NCBI GenBank assembly: GCA_944739405.2
Contig: OX123183.2
Span: forward strand, 123,016,331 to 123,080,330
DNA: 64,000 nucleotides
Origin: Euclidia mi
Lineage: Eukaryota > Arthropoda > Insecta > Lepidoptera > Erebidae
Direction: 5' to 3'
The notes below the pieces were generated by a model. That model worked only from the letters and a program-made list of their open reading frames with translations, did not search any database and was not told the origin of the DNA. The stretch's first letter is position 1. Each line of letters opens with the position of its first letter. Shown here in pieces: positions 52,953 through 62,918 of the stretch. The position numbers were made by a program, and so were the translations under genes.

Positions 52953-55643
52953 TCAGAAGTGGGATGTGAAGGGCTTGCTTCAGAGGAGAATAGCTGCGCA
53001 AAATCTCCAGCACCGGCATCGGAACCAAGCTTGCCCCAACAGATGGAGTTGTTCTTATCCAGATTGATGGCTATACCACAGCCGCAACCTTCGAGCAGCG
53101 TGTCTACACAGCTGATTAAATTTGATCCTGATGACACAGAAGCGGATATTGAAGGTTGGTGCAACGTGACCGAAATCGTAGTCAACAACCGTAAGTTAGA
53201 AGGCGCAGAACTACTTTTGTTACTTACACGTGCACTCAAAGGCCGTGCTGCTACCTGCTTAACACGCCTGCAGGCTTCGCAGCTGACATGGCCTCAAATA
53301 AAAGAAGTATTGCTCGCGAAGTTTGCCAAGCCTATGATGCCACAGGATTATTTCGATGAAATTCTGCGTTTTCAAGTTGGCGTTAAGGAAACCGCGAGTG
53401 AGGCAGCCGTGCGCCTTTGGAACATCATCGAACGCATTCCGCGGATGGAGATGTCTGAAGATGTTACAACGGGATTTGTATCTTCAGTTTTATGCCGAAA
53501 GGACGCCGTGATTCGCCGTGAGCTGCACTCGCATAACCTGGCCACTAGGTCTCAACTTCTTCGCGTCCTCAACTGCATTTCACTGAAACGAAGGCACGAG
53601 GGTAGTGATAACCATGATTCGGATGTAAAAAGGACCCGATTCAACGAATCACGCTTCATGGGTACTTGTCATCGCTGCGGTACTTCGGGTCACAAAGCGA
53701 TAGACTGTCGCAAGCGAAAAGAAGAGCCTACTACTTCAGAGAAGAAGCACGACCAAACATCCAGAGCCGCCGATAAATCAAGACCAACCACCTGCTACGT
53801 GTGTGGGCGACCAGGACACTTGGCGTCGGCATGCCCAGATCGAGCGGGAGGCAGCGGAGCAGCGGCGGTCAAAGAAGTCCATGTGTGTGAACGCAAGGCA
53901 TCGAGGAGCACCTTGACTACATCATCCGGTGAGCAAGTTTCCTTTCTCTTTGATAGTGGTTCTGCTTGTTCGTTAGTAATTAATAGCTACGCCGAGAATT
54001 TCCCGGGTGCTGCGCAGAATGATTTAGTGCATTTGACGGGCATAGGTAAGGGGGATGTAGAATGCGTTTCCCAGATTATTAGCCCCATCAATGTTCAAGG
54101 TCTCTCGCTCTCAGTGTTGTTTCATATAGTACCTGATGGGACCGTCGCCGAACCAGTCATAATAGGTAGAGATATATTAGAAAATAACGTACACGTGCAC
54201 TTGGATAACAATGAAGTTACCTTTTCCCGGCGTAAACAAGTTAATTTTTCTGACAAGTCCAGTAACTTCGATTTTAAAAATGTTGATACAGACTTAAGAG
54301 GTGACGACGAACTAGCATTGATTAAAATCTTAGAAAAATATAGTGAGTTTTTCACGGACGGTATACCGACGCGACGGGTTAAAACAAGCGTTCTCCGCAT
54401 AGACCTTATTGACCCAAATAAGACCGTACAAAGGCTTCCCTATAGGTTAGCACCCGAGGAAAAAGAAATAGTCAACGAGAAAATAGAATCTTTATTAAAA
54501 GCGGGTGTTATTCGGGAAAGCAGTTCTCCTTTTGCTAGCCCCATTTTACTGGTAAAGAAGAAAGATAATACTGACAGAATGTGCGTAGACTACAGGGAAC
54601 TAAATGCTAACACGCGTCCCGAGCACTACCCGTTGCCTCTTATTGACGAACAAATCGACCGTCTCCATGGCGCGCACTATTTTTCGACTTTAGATATGAC
54701 ATCCGGTTACCATCAAATAATTGTAGACCCCGATAGCATAGCTAAAACGGCGTTTGTGACACCGGATGGTCAATTCGAATATTTGGCGATGCCGTTCGGT
54801 TTACGAAATGCCGCTTCCGTATATCAGCGATGTATAAATACAGCCCTAGGCCCCTTAAAGGACAAGGTAGCGCAGGCCTACATGGATGACGTCATGTGCT
54901 TTTCGAGTGACGTCATCGCAGGGCTAGAACGCCTAGACTTAACTTTGAAAGCTCTCACTGACGCGGGTTTCTCTTTAAACTTTAAAAAGTGTAAATTCAT
55001 GAAAAAGGAAATAGAATACCTCGGTTACGTCATAAAAGCAGGAGTAGTTACACCGAACCCTAGAAAGATACAGGCTCTAGTTCACGCCCCGACCCCAAAA
55101 ACAGCTACACACGTTAGGCAATTTTTAGGCCTAGCTTCTTATTTCAGACGGTTCATACCAAATTTCACCCGTATAGTAGGACCTCTTTACCCGCTTACAA
55201 AATTAAAAGGGCCCATAAAATGGACCGATGCTCACACGGAAATCCATAAAAAGATTGTTGACATCCTTACGTCAGAACCGGTATTAACAATATTCGATCA
55301 AGACTCGCCTATCGAACTTCACACTGACGCGAGTTCAGAGGGTTACGGGGCCATATTAATCCAGAGGAAACACAATGTTCCTCACGTGGTATCTTACTTT
55401 AGCCGTCGAACGTCTGACGCGGAATCACGATATCATTCTTATGAATTAGAAACTCTGACAGTCGTTCGTGCGGTTGAGAACTTCCGGCATTACTTGTACG
55501 GTCAGCACTTTACTGTTTTCACCGACTGTAACTCTTTGAAAGCGTCCAAATCAAAAACCGACTTAACTCCGCGCGTACACTGGTGGTGGGCTTTCCTAAA
55601 GCGTACGATTTTGACATCGTTCACAAGCAGGGCACTAGCATGA
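52914..55643 (+). CDS. gag-pol: Gag-Pol of Gypsy element 2, up to RNase H (frame broken)
   Basis: ATG at 52914 lies in the LTR; the next in-frame ATG is 53043. One frame covers gag and pol. Numbering from 52914: a capsid-like region (about 80-230), two CCHC knuckles (CHRCGTSGHKAIDC at 252, CYVCGRPGHLASAC at 294), protease with FDSGSACS near 346, and reverse transcriptase with MCVDYRELNAN, FSTLDMTSGYHQ, AMPFGLRNAASVY and catalytic YMDD at 656 (Met instead of the usual Leu or Val). RNase H follows with HTDASSEG and FTDCNSL. A one-base indel near 55600 ends the frame at 55643 inside RNase H. Gag and pol are fused, unlike element 1. Confidence 0.95.
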   Translation: MNPEPIDHGQLPLSEVGCEGLASEENSCAKSPAPASEPSLPQQMELFLSRLMAIPQPQPSSSVSTQLIKFDPDDTEADIEGWCNVTEIVVNNRKLEGAELLLLLTRALKGRAATCLTRLQASQLTWPQIKEVLLAKFAKPMMPQDYFDEILRFQVGVKETASEAAVRLWNIIERIPRMEMSEDVTTGFVSSVLCRKDAVIRRELHSHNLATRSQLLRVLNCISLKRRHEGSDNHDSDVKRTRFNESRFMGTCHRCGTSGHKAIDCRKRKEEPTTSEKKHDQTSRAADKSRPTTCYVCGRPGHLASACPDRAGGSGAAAVKEVHVCERKASRSTLTTSSGEQVSFLFDSGSACSLVINSYAENFPGAAQNDLVHLTGIGKGDVECVSQIISPINVQGLSLSVLFHIVPDGTVAEPVIIGRDILENNVHVHLDNNEVTFSRRKQVNFSDKSSNFDFKNVDTDLRGDDELALIKILEKYSEFFTDGIPTRRVKTSVLRIDLIDPNKTVQRLPYRLAPEEKEIVNEKIESLLKAGVIRESSSPFASPILLVKKKDNTDRMCVDYRELNANTRPEHYPLPLIDEQIDRLHGAHYFSTLDMTSGYHQIIVDPDSIAKTAFVTPDGQFEYLAMPFGLRNAASVYQRCINTALGPLKDKVAQAYMDDVMCFSSDVIAGLERLDLTLKALTDAGFSLNFKKCKFMKKEIEYLGYVIKAGVVTPNPRKIQALVHAPTPKTATHVRQFLGLASYFRRFIPNFTRIVGPLYPLTKLKGPIKWTDAHTEIHKKIVDILTSEPVLTIFDQDSPIELHTDASSEGYGAILIQRKHNVPHVVSYFSRRTSDAESRYHSYELETLTVVRAVENFRHYLYGQHFTVFTDCNSLKASKSKTDLTPRVHWWWAFLKRTILTSFTSRALA
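52953..52966 (+). promoter_or_regulatory. Probable primer-binding site inside gag
   Basis: TCAGAAGTGGGAT begins at the first base after the LTR. It matches the inner part of the tRNA-Leu-type site TGGTGTCAGAAGTGGGAT but lacks the first five bases that would pair with the tRNA CCA end. It also encodes Ser-Glu-Val-Gly of gag. Confidence 0.55.
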
Positions 55644-57142
55644 GTCATGCTGACTATCTATCTAGAAACCCCGTCTTGGAGCCCACACCTGGCTCGCAGG
55701 GACTAAATAATTTTACGGCAGGTACGAACAAGAGAGTTCATTTTGTAGAGCTACATCAGGGCTGGCTAGCTGTAGAGCAAAAGCGCGATAGCGAAATTTG
55801 TGACCTTATTCACAAACATCAAAACAACGAGTTGCCAGAAGCGATTGCACACACGTATGATGTGCGGCAAGGCATTCTGTATAGAAAAATTGAACGCCAT
55901 AAAATCAGCTCCTGGTTACCAGTTGTACCAAGATCGCTGACATGGACACTCATTAATCACATCCACACGGAAATTATGCATCTCGGTGCCGATAAAACGC
56001 TTGATAAGATATATGAACAGTACTAGTTCCCACAAATGAGCAAGCAGGTGCGTAAATTTGTAGATTCATGCATAGTATGCAAAGCTTCAAAGGGATGTTC
56101 AGGAGCGCAGCAGGTTCGGTTACATCCAATACCTAAAGTATCTACACCGTGGCACACTATACATATAGACATCACGGGCAAACTTAGTGGCAAAAGTGAT
56201 AGGAAAGAATATGCGTCCGTTATCATCGATTCGTTCACAAAATATGTTCTCCTAGATTACACACTTTCTCTTGACGCGGCTAGTGCGATTCGGTCTCTCA
56301 AAAAGGCAATTTACCTATTCGGTGCACCGAAGCGCATAATATCAGACCAAGGTAGGTGTTATATTAGTGCGGATTTTAAACGGCTTTGTAGTGACCATAG
56401 TATAGAGCTTCACCTTATCACTACTGGCTCCAGTAGAGCCAACGGTCAAGTGGAGCGTGTAATGCGCACTCTAAAATGTCTACTCACGATAGTAGAGAAT
56501 GACCCAAACAAAACGTGGCGCGACGAACTCCCCGAGGTTCAGCTCGCCTTGAATAGCACTAGATCTGCTATCGGCTACTCTCCAACGGAACTGATGTTCG
56601 GCATACGAGCAAAGTCGTTAGGAATGTCAACCTTATCCTTGCACACTGAACCCGAACCCCGTTTAGACTTGGACACTATTCGACATAATGCTTCCGAGAA
56701 TTTAAAAAAGGCAGCTTCGTCAGAAGTAGAACGTTTCAACCGAGGTAGAGCAATAGTGAAACCATTTAGCGTAGTTGACTTTGTGTTTATCAAGGGTAGT
56801 GAGCGTAACCAAACCAAGCTACAGCGAAAGTTCAAGGGTCCTTTCAGGATCGTCAAGGTACTAGACCACGATAGATACGAGCTGAGAGACATTGATGGAC
56901 CTAACCGAACCTATAAGTACGCCCATGAAAACTTGCGCGCAGTACCCAGGGGCTACGAGGGATTGATTGAAGTAGCTACCTCGTTAGTAAATGAGGCAGA
57001 GGAGGCCGAGACGGCGGAAGGCCATAGTCATGAGAATGGAATGGTAACATCGGATGATGATAGTGATACAGTATCGATATCTAGTTCACACACATTGACT
57101 GCAAGTTCTGGCACCCTCTCTGCCTCTGAACATGATGAGTAG
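55583..57142 (+). pseudogene. RNase H end and integrase of Gypsy element 2
   Basis: The shifted frame picks up at about 55600 (YDFDIVHKQGTSMSHADYLS), passes into the integrase zinc finger (HLGADKTLDKIYEQY) and hits an in-frame TAG at 56024-56026. The same frame then continues from 56027 to 57142: remaining Cys pair CIVCKASKGC, catalytic core with HIDITGKLSG, IISDQGRCY and NGQVERVMRTL (the D,D,E residues), GPFRIVKVL as the C-terminal module, and an acidic Ser-rich tail. So this copy carries one frameshift and one nonsense codon and cannot make integrase. Confidence 0.9.
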
Positions 57143-57373
57143 TAAATGGTGAGTTTATAAAATTGTGTAAACTATGTGCTTTCGTCGAGCAAGATCTAGT
57201 GAGGATAGGCAGTAATAGTTGGGAGAAGTGTGATTGATCAACGGGGCTGGCCCAAAACGGATCGATGCCCCTGATTAAGCTACACTTTCCTAGATGGTGC
57301 GTTGTGTAGTTGACCGATTGGGCTGGCCTTAACCGGGTCGATGCCTACGGTCAGGCTACAGCTTCTCTGATAT
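57143..57373 (+). repeat. 3' untranslated region of Gypsy element 2 with degenerate repeats
   Basis: Two related blocks of about 80-90 bp share gggctggcc, gggtcgatgcc or ggatcgatgcc, and ggctaca. A third gggctgg lies just beyond the LINE insertion at 62199. The sequence resumes at 62194 after the insertion. Confidence 0.6.
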
Positions 57374-57567
57374 TTATTTATTTATTTCTATGGACAGCCA
57401 GTAGTTGTTACATCAAAATTTATTCTATATATTAAGCACAGGTTAGGTTCACGATGCACAACTTTTTAAGGTGTCACAGCTTGCACCATTTAAATTAACT
57501 GTTAGCAGAACTTATAACTAAAACTTATCTAAGGTTACGGAAAGTTGCTAAATCTTCTTAGGTTAAA

Positions 57568-60474
57568 TTAAAGGCGACTGGGGTACACATAGTTTTTGTT
57601 TCTCAACAATTTTAGCGCATTTGTTTTAAATTTTTGCAAGCCAGTGTTAAATATATCTACCTTGCCGCTAATAGAGTTAAACATTTTGGAGATTCTAGAC
57701 AGGGCACTGAACTGTTTTAAGTTGGTCTTTGCGGGAGGTGGTTGAAGTAACCCGTTAGTCAATGTTGCGCGCCTGGGTATTCGACGGGGAACACGGATTG
57801 TGACAGCAGATAAGATACTTGGACAGTCTAACTCATTTCTGAGGATTTTATGTAGGAAAATCATATCGTGAAGCTGTCTACGGGTCAATAGGGAATCCAT
57901 TTTAAAATGATCCAATTTATTTTTATAGCTTAGATGTTTGTCTAACTTGCTAGAGAATGCAAGATGTCTTACGAATCTTTTTTGGATCCGCTCCAATCTT
58001 AGCTGATGCACTTTGTAACTTGGTGACCACACCACACTACAATATTTGACATTACTTCGCACGTAAGCGTTAAAGAGTGATATTTTGGTTTTAGGGTTAC
58101 GGAAAAATTTTGCATTACGAATAAGAAATCCAAGCATATTGAATGATTTCTTAATAATTTTGTCTAAATGTGGTAAGAATGTGAGTTTGTTGTCGAACAG
58201 TACTCCTAGATCTCGTACCATTGTTTGTTCTTTAAGTGTTACACCGTTTATATGATATTGAGTTTGTATGATGTTATGTTTACGTGTGAAATTTATAAAA
58301 CTGCATTTGTTTTCGTTCATTGACATATTATTATTTGCACACCAATCATATATAGCGTTTAGGTCTTCTTGTAGTAAATTACAGTCCGAAGGGGATTTTA
58401 TAGTTTTCAGTAGTTTCAAATCATCAGCAAAAAGATAAGGTTTACTATGTTTAATACAAGTGATTATGTCATTTATAAACAAGTTGAATAGCCATGGTCC
58501 CAAATGGGAGCCTTGGGGAACGCCTGATGTAGCTGAATAAGTCTTCGACTGAAACCCTTTAACAACCACATATTGGGTTCGGTCTAATAAATATGATTTG
58601 AACCATTGCAAAAGTGATCCACATATGCCATAGTTTGCCAGTTTGCGCAACAGAACAGAATGACAAACTCGATCAAAGGCCTTAGCAAAGTCCATATAGA
58701 CGGCGTTAACTTGTATTCCGGCATCAACTGCATTTACCAATTCGTTATGGTAAGTGACCAGGTTTGTACTTGTAGAGCGAGATTGTATAAATCCATGTTG
58801 TTCCTCGATAAGAATTTGCTTGGTATAGTTTCTTAAAAACGGGTAAATTAGGGCCTCGAATACTTTGGCAAATGACGACAAAATTGATATGGGTCTATAA
58901 TTCGTTATATCTGCTTTTCCTCCACTTTTATGTACTGGTACAATTTTAGCTACCTTCCACGCTGTAGGAAATATGCCAGAAGATACGGATGTATTCATAA
59001 TGAGAAAAAGCGGTAAGCTTAGTGAAGATGAGCATCTTGATACAAATAATGGCGATATGCCATCCGGTCCAGCACCCTTATTAATATCGATTCCTTTTAA
59101 ATATTTATGTACACTATCTTGTGATATATGTATTTGACCAAGGCTATCAGAGCACAACTGGATGTTTTCAGCTGGTTGATTATAAGCTGCTGGTTTAATG
59201 AAGGTAGAGGAAAAGAAGAGTGCAAAAAGATCACATATACCGGTGCCGCTACTTTCAGTTTTGTCATTTAAATGCATCGTACCTGAAAATTGTGTGGAGT
59301 TGCTACGTTTATTTTTCAGATAGGTGTAAAAGTACTTAGGGTTTAGCCTTATACTGTGTTCAATTTTTTCAATATAGTCATTATAGCAACTGATAGCCAA
59401 ATGTTTGCATCTTTTATTTAAAATTTGGAGTGAGATTTCGTCTAAGGGGTTTTTAAAAACTCGAAATCTATGTAATAATTTATTTTTCTCCTTAGTCATT
59501 TTAATAAGTTGTTTACTAAACCACGGCGGAAATCTTCCTGTTTTAGCTTGAGTCTTGGGCACGAATTTATCAATGATGTTATTAATATTTTCATAGAATA
59601 CTGATACCATTTCGTCTATGCTGTTACATTTTTCAAATTTGCTCAGCCAAGGTATACAATCTAGTTCAGCTTTTATTTTTGTGTAGTCTGCTTTATGAAA
59701 ATTATGTTTAAACTTAATGCTATTATTAGTTTTTAATGCTTTATTCTTCTTAAGCGCTACGGTTATATCGATTGGCGTGTGTAACGGGTCAGCGGATATT
59801 ATTACGGTAGTAGATGTTTTAACACTTATATCAATATTATTAGCTAACACTAAGTCAAGAATTTGATTTCTGTTATTTGTAACATTATTAAATTGCGTAA
59901 AATTGTTGAGCGACACAAAATCAATTAGCAACTGTCCCAAAGAGGAACCATTGTGAATAAAAGGATCGTTAACACAATTTGCCGAAACATTGGGCCAAGT
60001 TATACAACTCAAGTTAAAGTCGCCTATAATACAAACATTTTCCATTAGGTCACTGACTCTATTGAAATTATCTATGAAATGTTCTAATATATTTCTATTT
60101 ATCGGAGGAGGCAGGTATACAGCACAAAAAACCAAACTACAATTCTTACTTATTTCAACTTTCACATAAATATCCTCGCATTGACTCTCTGCATTAGTAC
60201 AGCGAGATGAGTTATATTTATTAGCAACTGCTATTAAAACTCCGCCACCATCTTTATTAGCATGAAACCCTGTACTCTCACGATCTCTCCTATATACGGT
60301 GTACCGGTTATCAAATAATTCAGCATCATTGATTCTTTCATTTAACCAAGTTTCAGTCAAAATTACTATGTCATAATTGGCAATAGCAATATTACAAAGG
60401 AATGTATGAGTTTTGGTCCTGAGACCTCTGACATTTTGGTAGTATAAATTTAGCGAATCGAATTTAAAAAACAT
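57568..60474 (-). CDS. LINE ORF2: endonuclease and reverse transcriptase, intact
   Basis: 968 codons, ATG at 60472-60474, TAG/TAA-type stop at 57568. Enzyme for target-primed reverse transcription. Residues 8-230 are an apurinic-type endonuclease: YYQNVRGLR, LTETWLNE (Glu 41), YRRDR, GGGVLIAVA, AVYLPP, IIGDFNL (Asp 152). Linker and pre-RT region 300-480. Reverse transcriptase about 490-740: VPVHKSGGKADITNYRPIS, EQHGFIQSRSTSTNL, YMDFAKAFDRV, SGVPQGSHLGPWLF, and the catalytic box FADD at 682-685. The C-terminal region includes SYKVHQLRLERIQKRFVRH. No frame break seen, which is unusual in this window. Starts 38 bases after the ORF1 stop. Confidence 0.95.
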   Translation of the reverse strand: MFFKFDSLNLYYQNVRGLRTKTHTFLCNIAIANYDIVILTETWLNERINDAELFDNRYTVYRRDRESTGFHANKDGGGVLIAVANKYNSSRCTNAESQCEDIYVKVEISKNCSLVFCAVYLPPPINRNILEHFIDNFNRVSDLMENVCIIGDFNLSCITWPNVSANCVNDPFIHNGSSLGQLLIDFVSLNNFTQFNNVTNNRNQILDLVLANNIDISVKTSTTVIISADPLHTPIDITVALKKNKALKTNNSIKFKHNFHKADYTKIKAELDCIPWLSKFEKCNSIDEMVSVFYENINNIIDKFVPKTQAKTGRFPPWFSKQLIKMTKEKNKLLHRFRVFKNPLDEISLQILNKRCKHLAISCYNDYIEKIEHSIRLNPKYFYTYLKNKRSNSTQFSGTMHLNDKTESSGTGICDLFALFFSSTFIKPAAYNQPAENIQLCSDSLGQIHISQDSVHKYLKGIDINKGAGPDGISPLFVSRCSSSLSLPLFLIMNTSVSSGIFPTAWKVAKIVPVHKSGGKADITNYRPISILSSFAKVFEALIYPFLRNYTKQILIEEQHGFIQSRSTSTNLVTYHNELVNAVDAGIQVNAVYMDFAKAFDRVCHSVLLRKLANYGICGSLLQWFKSYLLDRTQYVVVKGFQSKTYSATSGVPQGSHLGPWLFNLFINDIITCIKHSKPYLFADDLKLLKTIKSPSDCNLLQEDLNAIYDWCANNNMSMNENKCSFINFTRKHNIIQTQYHINGVTLKEQTMVRDLGVLFDNKLTFLPHLDKIIKKSFNMLGFLIRNAKFFRNPKTKISLFNAYVRSNVKYCSVVWSPSYKVHQLRLERIQKRFVRHLAFSSKLDKHLSYKNKLDHFKMDSLLTRRQLHDMIFLHKILRNELDCPSILSAVTIRVPRRIPRRATLTNGLLQPPPAKTNLKQFSALSRISKMFNSISGKVDIFNTGLQKFKTNALKLLRNKNYVYPSRL

Positions 60475-60512
60475 ATATTACTATGATATACCAGCAAAGA
60501 AGAACGAACCAC

Positions 60513-61130
60513 TCACTTAAGTCTGTCAAGCGTTTCAAGATTTTTAACATATATTGCTTCATATGTTTCAGCTTTTCGCATGAAAACCCTTCCCTGTTTC
60601 ACCCACACGAACTTATAGCCTTTATCCTTGGCAGCATGACGGGCCGCTGCATGTAGCTTTTTGTTTAAAGGTGATAGGTGTTCCAGAACGTAAATTGGGG
60701 CCTTGTTGCCTCCAAATCCCAAGTGAGTGGTGTTTAATTTATCATTGGCATTGGTCTTGTTGAAATTGATGGTTTTTGCCAAAAATGTATCGCGGAGTCT
60801 CGGTGTTGCGAGTTTAACAATAATTGAACGAGGTCTAGTATCATCCCTGTTGCTTTTTGCCACTCGAGTACAATGATGTATGTCGTTTTCTTTCAGGTCA
60901 AATGATATAGTTTTTGAAAGATTCGCAACTGTTGCTACCAGATTTTCCTGCTTACGCTCAGGGACACATTGTATTTCAAGATTGCTAGACCTGTTGTGTT
61001 GTTCCATGTCTTGGAGTCTCAGGAGTAAGCCATTTACAGTGCTGCTCAAGTTAGCATTTTCCTTTCGTAGCAAATTAAGTGAATCCTGGCATGACGTAAC
61101 CACACTTTTAGTTGACTCGTAGTTTTGGTC
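60513..61130 (-). pseudogene. LINE ORF1, C-terminal part: coiled coil and FP-like domain
   Basis: Same frame as the PHD-like part upstream but separated by a TAA at 61131-61133. A short coiled coil (NLLRKENANLSSTVNGLLLR) leads to a domain resembling the baculovirus FP (25K) family: NLEIQCVPERKQEN, HHCTRVAKSN, RPRSIIVKL, YVLEHLSPLNKKL, KGYKFVWVKQGRVFMR. This domain is known from ORF1 of insect LINEs and probably binds nucleic acid or acts as a chaperone. Stop at 60513-60515. Confidence 0.85.
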
Positions 61131-61667
61131 TTAGAATTTCACACTAGTCTCGAGGCTTGATATCTCGTTTTTAATTAGTTGAAATTCATCCCTTACCATT
61201 TGCTTTAATGTTTTTTGAAACTCCATTGTTAATTCAGATCTCATCAAGTTAAACTCCTCCCTAAATATTTCCCTTATATCTTCCTTGGTGAGCGTACTAC
61301 TGAGATTTAAGTCTACTTTGGAGCTTGAGTTATGAGACGGAAATGCTTTAGTGCGCAGTGTAACGTTGTCTTTATTGGGTGGTGAGTCATTCTTCGAGAC
61401 AGATGATGGCGAAGTATCCGAAGTTACATCGTACCGATCATCAGCCCGTAAAGGGGTGTTGCTATTATCTGTCTTGGGTTGTTTAGCACGGCAACCGGGG
61501 CACTTCCATTTATTCTTCTGGTCAGCACTCATAACAGAAAAGCGCTTTTCGGACACATTAGCGCAATTAAGATCGTATTTCAGTTTACAAAATGCACAAA
61601 CCAAGCATTCTTTGGATGCGATTCTGGTGCGGCATCCAGCACAGGAGTTAGACGTAGCAGACATCAT
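61131..61667 (-). CDS. LINE ORF1, N-terminal part: PHD-like finger
   Basis: Begins at an ATG at 61665-61667 or the next one three bases on. A zinc finger with C-x2-C spacing (SCAGCRTRIA, CLVCAFCKLKYDLNC, KWKCPGCRAK), residues about 6-62, resembles a PHD finger. A Ser/Asn-rich linker and a coiled coil (IREIFREEFNLMRSELTMEF) follow. The frame ends at TAA 61131-61133, which interrupts an otherwise continuous ORF1 of about 385 codons. The finger is typical of ORF1 of some arthropod CR1/Jockey-like LINEs; its ligand is unknown. Confidence 0.85.
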   Translation of the reverse strand: MMSATSNSCAGCRTRIASKECLVCAFCKLKYDLNCANVSEKRFSVMSADQKNKWKCPGCRAKQPKTDNSNTPLRADDRYDVTSDTSPSSVSKNDSPPNKDNVTLRTKAFPSHNSSSKVDLNLSSTLTKEDIREIFREEFNLMRSELTMEFQKTLKQMVRDEFQLIKNEISSLETSVKF

Positions 61668-62193
61668 TAAACTCCAAAGCAATTATTTCCCAATAAACGA
61701 AAATAATGTGCACTTGGATATCTTCCCATCAGCGCAATCTTGAAATTGTGGTCGCTAACCGCGTTATTCAGGCGGTCGTGTGGTTTGGGGCTTCGCAGAT
61801 AACGTAGAAAGAAATAGGCAATAATTTTCTAAATTCGCCCATATATGTGGAAAATTTTATAAATTGGTCACACTGGACTGACCAAACAAGCGCAGATCTC
61901 AATAGCCAAGGTTTCAATGTAGGAGTTTATTTGACGTTTGAGATTGTTATTTAATTAAGTGGGTATATTCGAAAAATGGAAAAATAGTTCAATGTTTTTT
62001 CAATTGTCCACTCACATAATGTTATTATAAATTACTTTGTTGTTAGATTTACGACTTACGAACAATGTCACAAGCGTTTGCGTCCTTCTATAACAGGTTT
62101 GTAGCACTTTCACTTAAGTACAACTGTTCTAAACACTAAAAAGATTTTCAAAAATAGGAACGTGATGTCACTAGTTATAGTACTTTTGACAGA
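61668..62193 (-). promoter_or_regulatory. Probable 5' UTR of the nested LINE
   Basis: About 520 bp between the ORF1 start and the target duplication. LINEs carry internal promoters here. No specific element is identifiable by eye. Confidence 0.4.
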
Positions 62194-62198
62194 GATAT

Positions 62199-62559
62199 GG
62201 GCTGGGTGGCAGGAGATTGGTCCGAGACTGGCCTATGCGGGTCGACGTTCCGGACCAGTTGATTGCAGCAGCTGCGTGTGGTTGTCGTGACTGGTGGAAG
62301 GGACGCTGACGGGTTGTCCGGTCCACCGCACTATGCGAGTTGGTGGGTGGTCGAAGGGACGCCTGAGGTCAGTTGTCCGCCCAGTGTGTTTAATTTTGAT
62401 GTGAAGCGTGAAGATCGAGAACTTTTTTTAAACAGGTGGTGTAAATGGTCAGGGATGGGCGAGCGTGCCCAAATGTGAACTACAGATTTGTGTTTGGCCT
62501 TTTCAGATAACTCGAGGCGTGAGCAGTCGCACGAGGACGTGCGAATGTCAGTCCGGCCG
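62199..62559 (+). other. Rest of 3' untranslated region of Gypsy element 2
   Basis: GC-richer sequence (gggctgggtggcagg, ggtcgacgttccgg) continuing the repeats at 57230-57373 up to the 3' LTR. No clear polypurine tract stands next to the LTR (ccggccg). The minus-strand frame here is not supported. Confidence 0.6.
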
Positions 62560-62918
62560 TGACGGCGCTTTGATGTTTTAAGAGTGTCAAGAAACGTCAA
62601 GAATGACAGCTGACATTTGACAAGCGCGGTTGACGTTTCCCCACTCTGACGCAGCTCCGGGCTCTTTTGCGCGCGGTCGTCGAACGGATCATAATCCCTT
62701 TGCATCGCGCTCAAGCAAGACGTGTTCGGTGAAGCGTCGCTGTGTCTTAATTAATTAGAAAGTGGTGATTGTAGTTCTGTGTATATTTCATTAAAATAGT
62801 TATTGTACGTCGTCAATTATCTCTAACACGTGGTTTGAATTCTCCTCGCCCGACTACCCACAATAGTTTGGAAATCGACATGAACCCTGAACCGATTGAC
62901 CATGGCCAACTGCCGTTA
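62560..62918 (+). repeat. 3' LTR of Gypsy element 2
   Basis: 359 bp identical to the 5' LTR except ataatccctttg in place of ataatccgtttg. Includes the 13 gag codons without the rest of gag, as expected of a true LTR. Confidence 0.95.

Larger units (their letters stand above)
57374..62193 (-). mobile_element. Nearly full-length CR1/Jockey-like LINE
   Basis: Reverse insertion in the 3' untranslated region of Gypsy element 2, flanked by gatat (57369-57373 and 62194-62198). It has an aaata-repeat tail at the low end (tatttatttattt on plus), ORF2, ORF1 and about 520 bp of 5' UTR. ORF2 is intact; ORF1 has one nonsense codon. Younger than the LTR insertion that hosts it. Confidence 0.85.

Noticed and set aside
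60513..61103. Integrated baculovirus gene
   Set aside because: The FP-like domain lies in ORF1 of a LINE, in frame with a PHD-like finger and followed by the LINE ORF2; no other baculovirus sequence is near.
57143..62559. Envelope gene in Gypsy element 2
   Set aside because: The region after pol holds only short repeats and an antisense LINE; no plus-strand frame with signal peptide or membrane segment.
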